Positions 37,796 through 47,805 are shown, numbered from the stretch's first letter. The stretch is DNA of 64,000 nucleotides from Halolamina pelagica (GCF_001307315.1 NZ_LGUC01000001.1:1-64000); one strand, 5' to 3'. Made by a program: numbers and translations. Notes: a model not told the origin generated them from the sequence alone.

Positions 37796-39092
37796 AGCCC
37801 GAGCGCCAACGGGCCGAGCAACACCCCATGAGGTACACCCGGCGCGCGCCGATCCGGACTGCGAGCAGGCCGACGAGCGTCGCGAGCGCGAACACGGCGA
37901 TCCCCGCCGTTCCCGCAAAGAGCGCCGCGAGTACGACCAGCAGTCCGAGAACGACGAACGCCAGCCGTCGCTGGTCGAGCCGCGAGACGACCCGGAACGC
38001 CGCGTCGCCCAGTAGGCCGACGAGCACGAACCCCGTCGCGGCCGCGACGACGACGACCGGCAGGAGCACCGACAGCGAGAGCGGCACCCCGGCATCGTCG
38101 ACGGCGACGAGCACGCCCGACCGCGGCGCGCCGAGGGCGACGAGGGCGAACAGCGAGAACACCGCCGTCGAACTGTTCGCGCCGCTGGTAGCGACGACGA
38201 ACCCCCGGAGGTCGCTCCGGGCCGGGACGGCGGGCAGGGAGACGGTCGCCGCGACGCCCGCCGAGACGCCCGGGAGGTAGCCCACTGCCGCCCCGGAGAG
38301 CCCGCCTGCGCCCGCGGCGATCCCCAGATCGATCGGTGGGATGGCCAGTTGCGCGTCGTCCTGCTCGGGAACCCCGCCGCCGTGGACGGCGTCGAGGAGC
38401 ACCGGCGCACCGAACAGCCCGCCGAACAGCGGGGCGAGCACGCCGCCTGCGACGGGCCCGGAGAGCGAGAGCCCCAACACCGCCGCCCCGAGCGCCGTCG
38501 CCAGCCCGAACGCGAGCAGGCCGGCGAGCCGCGCCGTGTGGGACGGTTCGGTCGCGAGCATGAGCGCGAGCACCGCGGCGGCGACGACGGGGAACCAGCT
38601 CGTGAGCAGCGGCGCGAGTCGGAGCATCGCCCACGTCACGGGGAAGGCGAGCAGGGTGGCGACGGCGACCGCGGCGCCCGAGCCCAGCGCGGAGAGCCTG
38701 AGGGCTTCGCGGCCCCGCCCGCGCAGGACGAGTCGATGCCCCGGGAGCGCGGCCGCCGCCATCGCGCCGTCGGGCACGCCCAGCGCGAGCGAGGGGACGA
38801 TGTCGAGGAACGTGTGGACGACGCCGGCCGCGAGCATCGCCGCGCCGAGGGCGAGCGGGTCGAGGGGGACGTGCGGCGCCGCGCCCGCCAACAGTAGCGC
38901 GAAGTTGTTGGCGTGCAGTCCCGGCACCAGCCCGGAGCAGGTGCCGAGCAGACAGCCCGCGACGGTGGCGACCACGACGGGGAGGAGGAGTTCTGGCTCG
39001 GTTCGGGGGCCGAGCGGGACGCCAGCGACGCCGCCGATAGCCGTCGCTCCGGGGGTGAGCGCGTCGACAGTCGGACCGGCGTCGGGCCACAT
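37792..39092 (-). CDS. TctA-like (DUF112) membrane permease, frameshift at the C-terminus
   Basis: The hydrophobic 433-residue protein has the glycine-rich GTCSGLVPGLHANNFA segment near the N-terminus and LGVPDGAMAAAALPGHRLVLRGRG and YLPGVSAG later. These are hallmarks of tripartite tricarboxylate-transporter large permeases and the archaeal DUF112 proteins. A lost G near 37827 (G5 read as G4) hides the true end; restoring it gives VLLGPLALGL and a TAG at 37792. No partner TctB/TctC genes are adjacent, so the transport role is uncertain. Confidence 0.8.
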
Positions 39093-39121
39093 CCGGGGCG
39101 GAGTGGTCCCGGTCTCCTACT

Positions 39122-39541
39122 TCAACTCTGGGTCTGGCCGTTGGCCGAGACCGTGATCACCGTGCAGTCGAGCTGTTCCTCCAGATAGCGGCCCACGTCC
39201 GGCGACTCGAACAGTTTGTTGAGCATCTTCCGGAAGCGCCCGGCCTGTTTCGAGCCGATCACGACCACGTCGGCGCCCTCGTCGGCGACCTCCTCCATGA
39301 TCGTCTCCTCGACGAGGAACCCCTGGCGGACGACGTAGCGCGCGCGGTCGATCGGGCCGATTTTGGCCTCGGCCGCCCGCTTGAGGTCCACGCGGCTCAC
39401 GTTGTGGTTGTTCTGGAACAGGTCGACGTGTAGCACCGACAGGTCGGCGTCACGCTCCTCGGCGATGCTGACGGCCTCCCGGAGCGTCGCCGCGGAGTGT
39501 TTCGAGAGCGGGTAGCGAACCGGGACGACGACCAACGTCAT
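39122..39541 (-). CDS. Universal stress protein (UspA-like)
   Basis: From 39541 the 139-residue protein starts MTLVVVPVRYPLSKHSAATLREAVSIAEERDADLSVLHV. It ends with the ATP-binding loop region VVVIGSKQAGRFRKMLNKLF and VGRYLEEQLDCTVITV. The standard G-2x-G-9x-G(S/T) motif is altered (SKQAGRFRKMLNK), so nucleotide binding is uncertain. UspA proteins act as stress-responsive cytosolic regulators. It stands alone. Confidence 0.82.
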   Translation of the reverse strand: MTLVVVPVRYPLSKHSAATLREAVSIAEERDADLSVLHVDLFQNNHNVSRVDLKRAAEAKIGPIDRARYVVRQGFLVEETIMEEVADEGADVVVIGSKQAGRFRKMLNKLFESPDVGRYLEEQLDCTVITVSANGQTQS

Positions 39542-39589
39542 GTAGACATCTCTGCGGCCAGCCGACAAATGCGTACCCCTTCCGACGGC

Positions 39590-40984
39590 TCAGGACTCGA
39601 ACACGATCCGCCCCTCCACGTCGACGTTCAGCCCGCCGCGTCGGGCGTGGTCGGCCAGCACGTCGTGCTGGATCCCCACCTCGCCGGCGCGGTGGCGCTG
39701 TTCGATCGTCGGGAACTCGTGGTCGGAGTGGAGCAGGTACTCCGCGGTCGCGAGCGTGTAGCGTCGATCCGGGTCGATCGCCTCGCCGTCGACGCGGGCG
39801 TCGAGCAGTTCGCCCGCCTCGTGGTCCCAGCGCAGGCTGGCGCCGCTGAGGTGGGCGTGCCACCAGTGGGGCTCGCCGAAGTCGAGTTCGGCGCCGTCGG
39901 CCTCGCTGAACACTTCCAGCAGTTCCCGGCCGCTGAGTTCGACGACGACCACGGGCTCCTCGAAGGGGAGGACGCTCACGAGATCCGCGAGCGTCACCTC
40001 GCCCGACAGCGGGGGGCCCTCGCGGATGCCGCCGCCGTTCTGCAGCCCCACGTCGGCGTCCGCGGCGGCGCGGTAGGCGTCGGCGACGAAGTTGCCGATC
40101 CGGGACTCGCCGCCGAAGGTGGTCTCGTCGGTGCGGGCGAGCGGCTCGTCGACGGTCGCGACCGTCTCGGTCAGGCCGGCCGACTCCCGCCGGCGCTCGA
40201 GCGCGTCGGTCAGCGCCTCGTGGACCGGGCCCTCGCTGGGGTCGATCACGCGGGCGCTCGCGGCGACGCCGCCGTCGCCCCGGGCCGCGGCCGCGTCGTC
40301 CGTCCCGAGTTCGACCTCGACGAACTCGTGGCCGTTCACGCCCGGGCGGGTGCAGAGCGTGTCGTCGACGTACTCGGTGCGGACGCTGTGGACGTGGCCC
40401 CCGAGGATGGCGTCCACGTCGACCCGGCGGGCGAGTTCGTCGTCGCCGCCGCCGAGGTGGGAGAGCGCGACGACGTAGTCGACGCCTTCCTCGCGGAGTT
40501 CCGTGACCGCCTCCGCAGCCGCCTCGTAGGGGTCAGTAAAGGTGAGCGGCGCGGCGTGGGGGTTGATCGAGTCGGTCGTCGGGTCCGTCACGCCGAAGAA
40601 GCCGACGCGCTCGCCGTCGGCCTCGGCGATCGTCCACGGGACGACGCCTTCCTCGGCGCCGAAGGGGTCGCCGTCCTCGTCGCGCGTGTTCGCGGAGACC
40701 CACGTGAACTCGCTGTCGGCGACGATCGCCCGGGTCGCGTCCGGGCCGTAGTCGAAGTCGTGGTTGCCGAACGTGTCGGCGACGGTGTCGACGGCGTCGG
40801 CGAAATCGAGGATCTGCCGGCCGCTGGCCGCCATCGAGACGACGCCCGGGGCGGTGGTGTCGCCGCTGCCGACGACGAGCGCGTCCTCGCCGTCGCGTTC
40901 GCGGAGTCGGCCCGCAAACCGCCCCGCCCGCTCGGCGTCGTCGAAGAGGTTCTCGATATCGGAGTAGTGGAGGAGACGGACCAT
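39590..40984 (-). CDS. 5'-nucleotidase / cyclic phosphodiesterase family metallophosphatase
   Basis: The 464-residue protein starts MVRLLHYSDIENLFDD. The calcineurin-like phosphoesterase domain has motifs at HYSD, VGSGDT, FGNHDFDYG, ALSHLGG and GGHVHS, giving the dinuclear metal ligands. The C-terminal 5'-nucleotidase domain has NGGGIREGPPLSGEVTLADLVSVLPF. Unlike periplasmic UshA it has no signal peptide here, so it is probably cytosolic or exported by an unrecognised route. It hydrolyses nucleotides or related phosphate esters. Confidence 0.88.
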   Translation of the reverse strand: MVRLLHYSDIENLFDDAERAGRFAGRLRERDGEDALVVGSGDTTAPGVVSMAASGRQILDFADAVDTVADTFGNHDFDYGPDATRAIVADSEFTWVSANTRDEDGDPFGAEEGVVPWTIAEADGERVGFFGVTDPTTDSINPHAAPLTFTDPYEAAAEAVTELREEGVDYVVALSHLGGGDDELARRVDVDAILGGHVHSVRTEYVDDTLCTRPGVNGHEFVEVELGTDDAAAARGDGGVAASARVIDPSEGPVHEALTDALERRRESAGLTETVATVDEPLARTDETTFGGESRIGNFVADAYRAAADADVGLQNGGGIREGPPLSGEVTLADLVSVLPFEEPVVVVELSGRELLEVFSEADGAELDFGEPHWWHAHLSGASLRWDHEAGELLDARVDGEAIDPDRRYTLATAEYLLHSDHEFPTIEQRHRAGEVGIQHDVLADHARRGGLNVDVEGRIVFES

Positions 40985-41050
40985 TCAGTACTCGAGAGCA
41001 GTCGGGCAGCAGCCAAGAAGCCGTCGGGAGCGGACCGCGCTCCCGGGGGA

Positions 41051-41251
41051 TCAGTCCTGCAGTTCGAACGCGACTTCGACTTCGGCCTGGTACTCCCGGT
41101 CGTCGACGCTCGCGAGTTCGACGCCGAACTCCTTCACTTCCGCCCACTTCACGTTGTTCAGCGTGTCCTCCGCGCGGTCGATGGCGTCGTCGGCCGCGGC
41201 GTCGAAGCTCTCGCTGCTCGATCCGATCAGGGTGATCTTCTTGTGAACCAT
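41051..41251 (-). CDS. Dodecin (flavin-binding)
   Basis: The 66-residue protein starts [42 protein letters not shown], matching the dodecin fold, including the W that stacks on the flavin isoalloxazine rings. Archaeal dodecin forms a dodecamer that stores riboflavin or lumichrome and protects it from light. The second Met at 41251 is the likely start. Confidence 0.92.
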   Translation of the reverse strand: MVHKKITLIGSSSESFDAAADDAIDRAEDTLNNVKWAEVKEFGVELASVDDREYQAEVEVAFELQD

Positions 41252-41352
41252 CACGTGCTACTTCACAGGGCGAGCACATAAACGAGGGGGCCCAGTCGAA
41301 CGTTCGGGCGTCGTCGACGGGTGGCCGACAGCTTTTGCTTCCCCTCGGCCCA

Positions 41353-41712
41353 ATGACCGGTATGGACACCGAGAACACCTACGTCAACGCCCTCCTCGGC
41401 GCGGCCGTGACGGTCGTCTTCTCCTTCGCCGGCGTCTCGCCGGTGTTAGGCGGCGCGACCGCGGGCTTCCTCGAACGACGCGACGGCGCCCAGGTCGGCG
41501 CGCTCGCTGGCTTGTTCGCCTCGCTCCCGATGGCCGGCGCCGTCCTGCTGTTTGGCGGGTTCCTCTTCGCCTTCCTGGGGTTCGGTGAGCCGTTCGCCGG
41601 CGGGTTCGTGATCCTGCTGTTCGGAGTGCTGTTCGTCGCCGTCTACACGATCGCGCTCTCCACCGTGGGCGGCGTCCTCGGCGTCTATCTCGCCGAGGAG
41701 TTCCGGGACTAG
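41353..41712 (+). CDS. DUF5518-like small membrane protein, 119 residues
   Basis: From ATG 41353 the product starts MTGMDTENTYVNALLGAAVTVVFSFAGVSPVLGGATAGFLE and has about three membrane helices ending GGVLGVYLAEEFRD. Glycine-rich helices with an A-G-F-L-E-R turn resemble the haloarchaeal DUF5518 family. The function is unknown. The convergent VanZ gene ends 10 bp away. Confidence 0.65.
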   Translation: MTGMDTENTYVNALLGAAVTVVFSFAGVSPVLGGATAGFLERRDGAQVGALAGLFASLPMAGAVLLFGGFLFAFLGFGEPFAGGFVILLFGVLFVAVYTIALSTVGGVLGVYLAEEFRD

Positions 41713-41722
41713 CGCCCGCGGC

Positions 41723-42130
41723 CTACGCGGGCTTCGGGATCCGTCGGTACTGGACGTAGCGCTCCACCGCGAGCCAGAGGCCGCCGATGGCCGTCCCGAT
41801 CACGTTCGCGAACAGGTCGCCGAAGCTGAAGTACCGTCCCGCGAGCTGGCCCTGAGCCAGTTCGATCCCGACCCCGTAGAGCAGGACGGCGACCAGTACG
41901 ACGACGCCGCGCGCGAGATCCCCGCCCCGCCACTTCGCCGTCGCGTACACGGCTACCGCCGCGAGGGCCGCGTACGCTGCCAGATGGAGCTGTTTGTCCC
42001 ACCACGGGCTCGGCGTGGGTGGGGCCGCGACGCTGTCCAGCAGCGAGAAGTAGAAGATCACCGCGACGACGGCGACGACACCCGCGGCGCGGACGAACCG
42101 AGGGAGCAACGGGAACCGGACCTGCCGCAT
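41723..42130 (-). CDS. VanZ-like membrane protein
   Basis: I start at 42130 (MRQVRFPLLPRFVRAAGVVAVVAVIFYFSL). The 135-residue protein has four helices with the VanZ pattern: DKQLHLAAYAALA in the first loop, YGVGIELAQ and RYFSFGDLFANVIGTAIG. In bacteria the family includes VanZ of teicoplanin resistance; in archaea the role is not known, although the position 110 bp from the glycosylation genes is notable. Confidence 0.83.
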   Translation of the reverse strand: MRQVRFPLLPRFVRAAGVVAVVAVIFYFSLLDSVAAPPTPSPWWDKQLHLAAYAALAAVAVYATAKWRGGDLARGVVVLVAVLLYGVGIELAQGQLAGRYFSFGDLFANVIGTAIGGLWLAVERYVQYRRIPKPA

Positions 42131-42209
42131 GGGCCCAACCCCTCGGCGGCCCCGCAAAAACCTCCCGACTGCGGGATCGTTGCTCACCACTGTCGCGTGA
42201 AAGGGAGGT

Positions 42210-42217
42210 TTATACGC
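42210..42217 (+). promoter_or_regulatory. TATA box of the STT3-like gene
   Basis: TTTATACG lies 23-30 nt before ATG 42240, the spacing of a leaderless haloarchaeal promoter. It supports this ATG as the true start of a protein with an unusual N-terminal extension. Confidence 0.6.
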
Positions 42218-42239
42218 CGCGGCTGAATCCGTTTGCCCA

Positions 42240-44609
42240 ATGAGCGACGTGCGGGAGGCGACAGCAACCCTCCGTTCGGACCGCTCTGCCGTCGACGACG
42301 ACCTCCGGGCCGTCCTCGAGGTCGACGCCGCCAAGGAGACGTGGACGTTCGACGACATCCCGATCGATTCGGGGACGTTTGGCGAACTCGTCTCCCGCGG
42401 GATCGTCGAGAACGTCGACGGCGAGTACCGGGTCGCCGATCGAGAGGCGGTGCAGGCCGCCCTCGACGGCGAGGAGCTCGAGTCGACGGCCGAAGACTCG
42501 TCGCCGTCGCTGGAGTTCAACCTGGATCTGCCACCCCGGCGCGTCGGGGGCGCGATCGTCGCTGCCCTCGCCTTCGTCGTCGCCGTCCGGCTGGTCGCGT
42601 ACCCGTCGGTGTTCCGGAGCGAGCACATCGTGTTCCTGGGGAACGATCCGTACTTCTACCGCTACTTGCTCCTCGAGTCTCTCGAACAGGGGGCGACCGT
42701 CACCTCGCTCCCGGATTCGGTGCTCCTCGGCGAGCCACTCCTGACCGCGACGCTACTCGCCGTGACGAGGTTGCTGGGCGGGAGCACCGAAGTCGCGGAC
42801 CTCGTGCTCGCGTGGTACCCGGTTGTCGCCGGGCTGGTGACGGCCGCGCTCGTCTACGTGCTCGCCGTGCAGGTGACCGACGACCGGCGCGTCGGCGTCG
42901 CGAGCGTCGTCATGCTCGCGGTGACGCCGGTCCACGCCTACCGGACGGCGATCGGCTTCGCCGACCACCACGCGTTCGACTACGTCTGGCTCGCGATCAC
43001 CGCCGTCGCCGCCGTGGCGCTGCTCCAACGCACATCGACGGAGGAGGGCAAGCGCGGGGTTGTGACCCCGTGGACACTGGCGCTGGGTGGCGTCGTCGCG
43101 GTCGGCGTCGCGGGGCAGGTACTGGCGTGGAACGCCGGCCCACTCCTGCTGCTGCCGCTGGCGCTGTACGGTGTTGTACGGGCGACGGCCGCCGTCGACG
43201 CCGGCGCGTCGCCACTCGCGGACCTCCCACTGGTCGGGGCGATCGGTCTTGGCGGGGTGCTCGCCGTCGTCGTCCACACGACGCTCGACTGGCAGGAGCT
43301 CTACATCGTCGCGACGCCACTCCTGCTCGCAGCTGGGCTGGGGGCGGTGCTAATGGTCGGCGAGGGTGCGCGTCGATACGGCCTCTCAGCCCAGGCGACG
43401 ACTGGCCTTGTCGCCGCGGCCGGTGCCGTGGTTTTCGTCGTCGCGTACACGGTGGTTCCAGAATTCGGCGCCGAGTTCTCACAGGAGTTGAGTCGATTGG
43501 TTAACGCCGGATCCGTCGAAGGGATCGCGGAGACCGCCTCGCTATTTGGGACGCAGTACGGGACCATCGTCGGCCCGTTCTTCTTCTTCGGACTGACTCT
43601 CTTCTTCGCGCTCCCGTACATGGTGTGGAGTCTGGCCGCCGGCTGGTCACAGAACCGTCCGGTTTGGCAGCTTGTCGGAAGTTACAGCACCGTGTTCTTC
43701 CTGCTCGCACTGCTGCAAGTCCGGTTCGCTGGCCAGTTGGCGCTGTTCTCGTCGGTGTTTGCCGGCGTCGCCGTTGTCCACTTGAGTGCGGTCACGGGTG
43801 CGACCGTGCGGCCGGCGATGGTCGCCGAGGACGGCCTGGACACGTGGAGCGAGCGGGCTCCTGAGCTGCCGGCGTTCTCGATGCCGAACCGCGACACCGT
43901 CCTCGCTGTCGGGATGATCGTCCTGCTCGTCGGCGGCCTCGGCGCCGTAATCAGCCCCGCCCGGACCACGAGCCTCATGGTGAGCGACGAGAGCTACGAG
44001 GCGGCGACGTTCATGGACGACTACGCCACCGAGGAAGGCTGGGAGTACCCGCAGAACTACGTGTTCAGCGAGTGGGGTGACAGCCGGATGTACAACGCGA
44101 TCGTGAGCGGCGAATCGCGCAGCTACGGGTTCGCGCAGGCGAACTACGAGGAGTTCCTCACCTCCGCGAACGCGTCGACATGGTACCAACGCCTTAACGG
44201 CCGGACGGGGTTCGTCGTCGTCGACCGCCACAGCGGACTGGCTAACACGGATGACGAGACGATGTACAGGCGACTGCACGCGTGGGGGAACGAAACAGGT
44301 CATTATCGGGCGGTGTGGACCAGCGACGATGGGTCGATGAAGGTGTTCACGCTGGTTCCTGGGGCGGCGGTGACCGGCTCGGCCGACCCGAACGCGACGG
44401 TGACGGCGACGACGACCGTTGAGGTCGGTGGGACGGAGGTTAGGTACCGCCATACAGAGACGGCCGACGCCACTGGGAACTACTCGGTGCGGGTTCCCTA
44501 TCCCGGAACGTACGAGATCGGTGGGACGGAAGTGACTGTACCCGAGGAGGCGGTCGAGAACGGTGGAACCGTCCGAACTGGGACCGGCTCTGGGAACGGT
44601 AGTCAGTGA
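42240..44609 (+). CDS. STT3/AglB-like oligosaccharyltransferase with N-terminal extra domain
   Basis: The 789-residue protein has three parts. Residues 1-80 form a soluble charged domain with a winged-helix-like pattern (WTFDDIPIDSGTFGELVSRGIVENVDGEYRV). Residues about 100-580 hold around 13 membrane helices with the STT3 first-loop acidic motif GNDPYFYRY and the DHH motif in GFADHHAFDY. A C-terminal globular domain ends in a beta module (GAAVTGSADPNATVTATTTV). The canonical WWDYG motif is replaced by EWGDS (in VFSEWGDSRMYN). It should transfer lipid-linked glycan to Asn, but the altered motif makes it an atypical member. Confidence 0.8.
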   Translation: MSDVREATATLRSDRSAVDDDLRAVLEVDAAKETWTFDDIPIDSGTFGELVSRGIVENVDGEYRVADREAVQAALDGEELESTAEDSSPSLEFNLDLPPRRVGGAIVAALAFVVAVRLVAYPSVFRSEHIVFLGNDPYFYRYLLLESLEQGATVTSLPDSVLLGEPLLTATLLAVTRLLGGSTEVADLVLAWYPVVAGLVTAALVYVLAVQVTDDRRVGVASVVMLAVTPVHAYRTAIGFADHHAFDYVWLAITAVAAVALLQRTSTEEGKRGVVTPWTLALGGVVAVGVAGQVLAWNAGPLLLLPLALYGVVRATAAVDAGASPLADLPLVGAIGLGGVLAVVVHTTLDWQELYIVATPLLLAAGLGAVLMVGEGARRYGLSAQATTGLVAAAGAVVFVVAYTVVPEFGAEFSQELSRLVNAGSVEGIAETASLFGTQYGTIVGPFFFFGLTLFFALPYMVWSLAAGWSQNRPVWQLVGSYSTVFFLLALLQVRFAGQLALFSSVFAGVAVVHLSAVTGATVRPAMVAEDGLDTWSERAPELPAFSMPNRDTVLAVGMIVLLVGGLGAVISPARTTSLMVSDESYEAATFMDDYATEEGWEYPQNYVFSEWGDSRMYNAIVSGESRSYGFAQANYEEFLTSANASTWYQRLNGRTGFVVVDRHSGLANTDDETMYRRLHAWGNETGHYRAVWTSDDGSMKVFTLVPGAAVTGSADPNATVTATTTVEVGGTEVRYRHTETADATGNYSVRVPYPGTYEIGGTEVTVPEEAVENGGTVRTGTGSGNGSQ

Positions 44610-44657
44610 TTAATCGAGTCGGAGTACTTAAGCTTCTAACAGTCACAAGTGCGAGTG

Positions 44658-46072
44658 ATGAACGGCGGCTGGCGTTATCGGGCGACGAGCGTGTTCGGGG
44701 TCGCGGTACTGACCGCGTTTGCGGTCGGCATCGCGAACAGCCCCACCGCTCAGACGATCTTGGCCTCGATTCCGGCCGTCAGCACGCTTTCGACGGATCC
44801 GCCGTCGGGCGCCGAGGGGTTCATCGAGGTCGCGACGGCGGTCGTAGTCGTCGCGGGCGCGTTCGTCCCGCTGTATAAGCCACGGCCGCGTCGCATTCTG
44901 GACGCCGTCGTCCTCGCCCAGAAGCGCGTCGCCGTCGCGCTGCTCGCGCTGTCGGCTATCGGCTACTTCGACTACACGTACCGCCTGCCGCGAGCGACGC
45001 TACTGGTGATCGCACCCGTTCTTTTGGTCACGCTGCCGGCGTGGTTCGTCTGGATCCGTCGCCGACCGACAACAGATCCCGAGCGGGGGATCATCGTCGG
45101 CGACAACCCCGAGGAGATCGATCGGCTCGCCGCCGACGTGGACGTGCCGTTGTTGGGCTACCTCTGCCCGACGATCGCCTTCGACCGGCCCAGCCAGTCG
45201 ACGCCACAGCCGGTCGTCGCCGACGGCGGTGTCGGTGGGCTCACCCGCCTGGGCGGCCTCTCGCGCATCGAGGACGTGCTCGTCGAGTACGACGTCGACA
45301 CGGTGGTGCTCGCGTTCGAGCACACCGACCGCGCGGAGTTCTTCGGCGCGCTCGACGCCTGCTACGAGCACGGCGTCGACGCGAAAGTCCACCGGGATCA
45401 TGCCGACCAAGTGCTAACTTCCGGGGACGATGTCGGGACGCTCGTCGACGTGGACGTCGAACCGTGGGACGTGCAGGATTACGTGCTGAAACGGGGGTTC
45501 GACCTGGCGTTCTCCACGTTCGGACTGCTCGCGTTGAGTCCGGTGATCTTCGTGATCGCGGCGGCGATCAAGCTGGACGACGGCGGATCGGTGCTGTACA
45601 AACAGGAGCGGACGGCCGTTTTCGGCGAGACGTTCGACGTGTACAAGTTCCGGTCGATGATCGAGAACGCGGAGGCCGGGACAGGAGCGACCATCAGCGA
45701 CGAGGACGAAGGTGGTGTCGACCCCGGGTGACACGTGTTGGGCGGCTGCTCCGGCAGACCCACCTTGACGAGATCCCGCAGCTGTGGGCCGTTCTGAAGG
45801 GCGACATGAGTGCTGTCGGCCCACGCCCTGAGCGACCCGAACTGGACTCGGATATCGAGACCGGTGTGGTGGATTGGCAGAAGCGGTGGTTCGTGAAGCC
45901 GGGACTGACTGGGTTGGCGCAAGTGAACGACGTGACCGGTGCCGAGCCGGAAATGAAACTGCGGTACGACCTCCAATACGTGAAACAGCAGTCCTTCACG
46001 TTCGACATGAAGTTGGTTATTCGGCAGGTGTGGAAGGTCGGCGTCGACGCCGCCTGTGCCGTTCTAGAGTGA
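44658..46072 (+). CDS. Polyprenyl-phosphate sugar transferase (PF02397 type), one frameshift
   Basis: This enzyme starts a lipid-linked glycan by moving a sugar phosphate to a polyprenyl phosphate. I start at ATG 44658 because TACTTAAG at 44625-44632 is at leaderless spacing. Four N-terminal helices and a Rossmann-like region precede the catalytic domain: [20 protein letters not shown], then [21 protein letters not shown]. After restoring a lost C near 45727 come [29 protein letters not shown] and [11 protein letters not shown]. It follows the STT3-like gene by 48 bp, so both are one glycosylation unit. Confidence 0.87.
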
Positions 46073-46502
46073 CCGATCAGGCTCTGTCGGAGTTCCGACT
46101 GGAGAGCAGGGTGTGTTCGTTAGAAATCGCCAAAGGGTCAAATCGGCGTCACACCCACCGTAACTGTCAACTGTTAGTAGCCCCCACACGGAGTTGTCAG
46201 CGGGTTCCCGCTGACGCAGAGCCGGCCCGCAAACCACCTTTGGAAAGTCGCTGCCGAGGGGTCAGACCTGATTCACTGTCGCAGCGGCTTTCCGCTCCCC
46301 ACCTTTTCACGTTGCTGCACCGATGTTCGGCGTGCTGTCGAGCATGACCACTGCTTCAGCGCTCGACAGTTGGTCGCGTTCGCCGTCGGGGTGTCGGCCA
46401 CGGACCTTTGACTGCCTCGCGAGACGAAATGCAGCGACTGGCGGGTCGAACGTCGCACAGAAGTGCCCCTTTTGTGGATGCCGTCAACAACTGTGACATC
46501 CT
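46073..46502. other. Non-coding region with stem-loops beside the tnpB element
   Basis: No credible gene is present. Three inverted repeats are visible: 46196-46215 (GTCAGCGG, loop GTTC, CCGCTGAC), a short one near 46283 (AGCGG-CTTT-CCGCT), and 46335-46369 (CTGTCGAGC ... GCTCGACAG, 17-nt loop). Structured sequence next to an IS1341-type element suggests the relic 3' end of another such element. That is inference from shape, not from a match. Confidence 0.4.
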
Positions 46503-46522
46503 CCTCGCCGTAAACGGCGAGG
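46503..46522. repeat. Palindrome at the 3' side of tnpB
   Basis: CCTCGCCG-TAAA-CGGCGAGG forms a perfect 8-bp stem with a 4-base loop. It matches the palindrome at 47903 in its core and loop, as expected for subterminal hairpins recognised by a Y1 transposase or forming the end of the guide RNA. Confidence 0.6.
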
Positions 46523-46554
46523 CTTCCCGTACCGCAGGTAGGATATTTGCTGGT

Positions 46555-47805
46555 CTACAACACGACCTGTTCTCTCGTGTTGAACGTCCCGCTCTCGCGG
46601 TCGAACAAGTGTGTCGATGGCTGTGCCACACAGCCGTTACTCCTATCCTCGCCGTGAGGACTCGGAGTTATCTTTTGACGCATATTCTCTGCCCCGTTGC
46701 AATCCGCGTTGGCTACCAACTCGCACGACGAGCAAACGTACAGGCCGCGTTCAACACGGTTCGACTTCGTGTCGTCACCACACCGCGAGCAGGTCTTCGA
46801 CGTGTCCCACTCGTTTTCCTTCAGCACCTCGACGCCACGTATCTCCCCTTTGTATTCGAGGTACTGGTAGATGCGGTCGAACGCCCACGAGTGCAACTTC
46901 TTGTTGCCGGTCTTCCCCCAATCCGACTCACGCACGTCTTCAGGCCAACTCACTGCGAGCGTGCCGACACCGCGTTGGACACACTCTGTGATGATGGTGT
47001 CTGTCAGCGTGTGGTAGAAGTGCGTCTCGCGGTCAGCGAGTTTCCGACGTGCCCACATCGACTTCTCAGACGGGCCGTTTTCCCCTTCGGTGTCGTACTC
47101 TGCCCGGGTGAAGTAGTGCTTGTCTTGCTTGAGGGAGTTTCCGGGATACAGGACGTATTCATCGGGGAAGGCGACCGTGGCGATGTTCGTGATGCCAAGG
47201 TCAATGCCTGCCACGCCGTCGCCTGCTGAGTCGAGTGTTTCGAGTTCGACTTTGCAGACAAAGTGCAACTCCCATTCGTCACCGTTCCAGACCGCTCGAA
47301 TGTTCTGCACCGAGTTGACTTCCGAGAGGTCAACGTCGGGACGGGTCTGGTACTCGCACAGGAGGAAGTCTGAGAAGTGGTCTTTGAGGTTCGAACCTTT
47401 GCTGAGTCGAACGCGGTTGTTCTCCGGGTCGTGTTTGAACCCGTCTGCTTTGAACGTGATCGTACTCTTGGGTCGGGTGTCGCCGTGTTTGCGGTAGCCT
47501 GGCGGATTCGCCTCGTCGTCCTTGTGTCGCAGGTCGAACCATGACTGGAAAGCGTCGGAAAGTTCTTCGATGACTTTCTGACTGGATTGTGCGTTCAAGT
47601 CTTTCCAGCACTCCCGGTTCTTCATGTACGCTTTGAGCGTTCCTTCGTCTGGGATTTCGCCGGTTGCGTTCCAGATGCGGTCGGCTGTCCATCGTGCGAC
47701 GTTCCAGATTTTGGAGGCGGAGTCCCCAAGCGAGTCGAGGCCATCGTGTACCTGCCGGTAGTTCTGGATGGAACCAACGTAGGTTCGAGTGGCCTCAATC
47801 GCCAT
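46555..47805 (-). CDS. tnpB: TnpB RNA-guided endonuclease
   Basis: The intact 416-residue protein starts MAIEATRTYVGSIQNYRQVHDGL. The RuvC-like catalytic residues are all present: D202 (GIDLGITN), E289 (SWPEDVRE) and D368 (NADCNGAEN). Between the last two lies the zinc finger CSRC...CSSC (C339, C342, C358, C361). TnpB proteins are guided by an omega RNA made from the element's 3' end and cut double-stranded DNA, which maintains the element. Unlike most long genes around it, it has no frameshift. Confidence 0.93.
   Translation of the reverse strand: MAIEATRTYVGSIQNYRQVHDGLDSLGDSASKIWNVARWTADRIWNATGEIPDEGTLKAYMKNRECWKDLNAQSSQKVIEELSDAFQSWFDLRHKDDEANPPGYRKHGDTRPKSTITFKADGFKHDPENNRVRLSKGSNLKDHFSDFLLCEYQTRPDVDLSEVNSVQNIRAVWNGDEWELHFVCKVELETLDSAGDGVAGIDLGITNIATVAFPDEYVLYPGNSLKQDKHYFTRAEYDTEGENGPSEKSMWARRKLADRETHFYHTLTDTIITECVQRGVGTLAVSWPEDVRESDWGKTGNKKLHSWAFDRIYQYLEYKGEIRGVEVLKENEWDTSKTCSRCGDDTKSNRVERGLYVCSSCELVANADCNGAENMRQKITPSPHGEDRSNGCVAQPSTHLFDRESGTFNTREQVVL

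Noticed and set aside
39497..41281. Plus-strand open frame of 594 codons
   Set aside because: It is a shadow of the 5'-nucleotidase, stress-protein and dodecin genes on the other strand.
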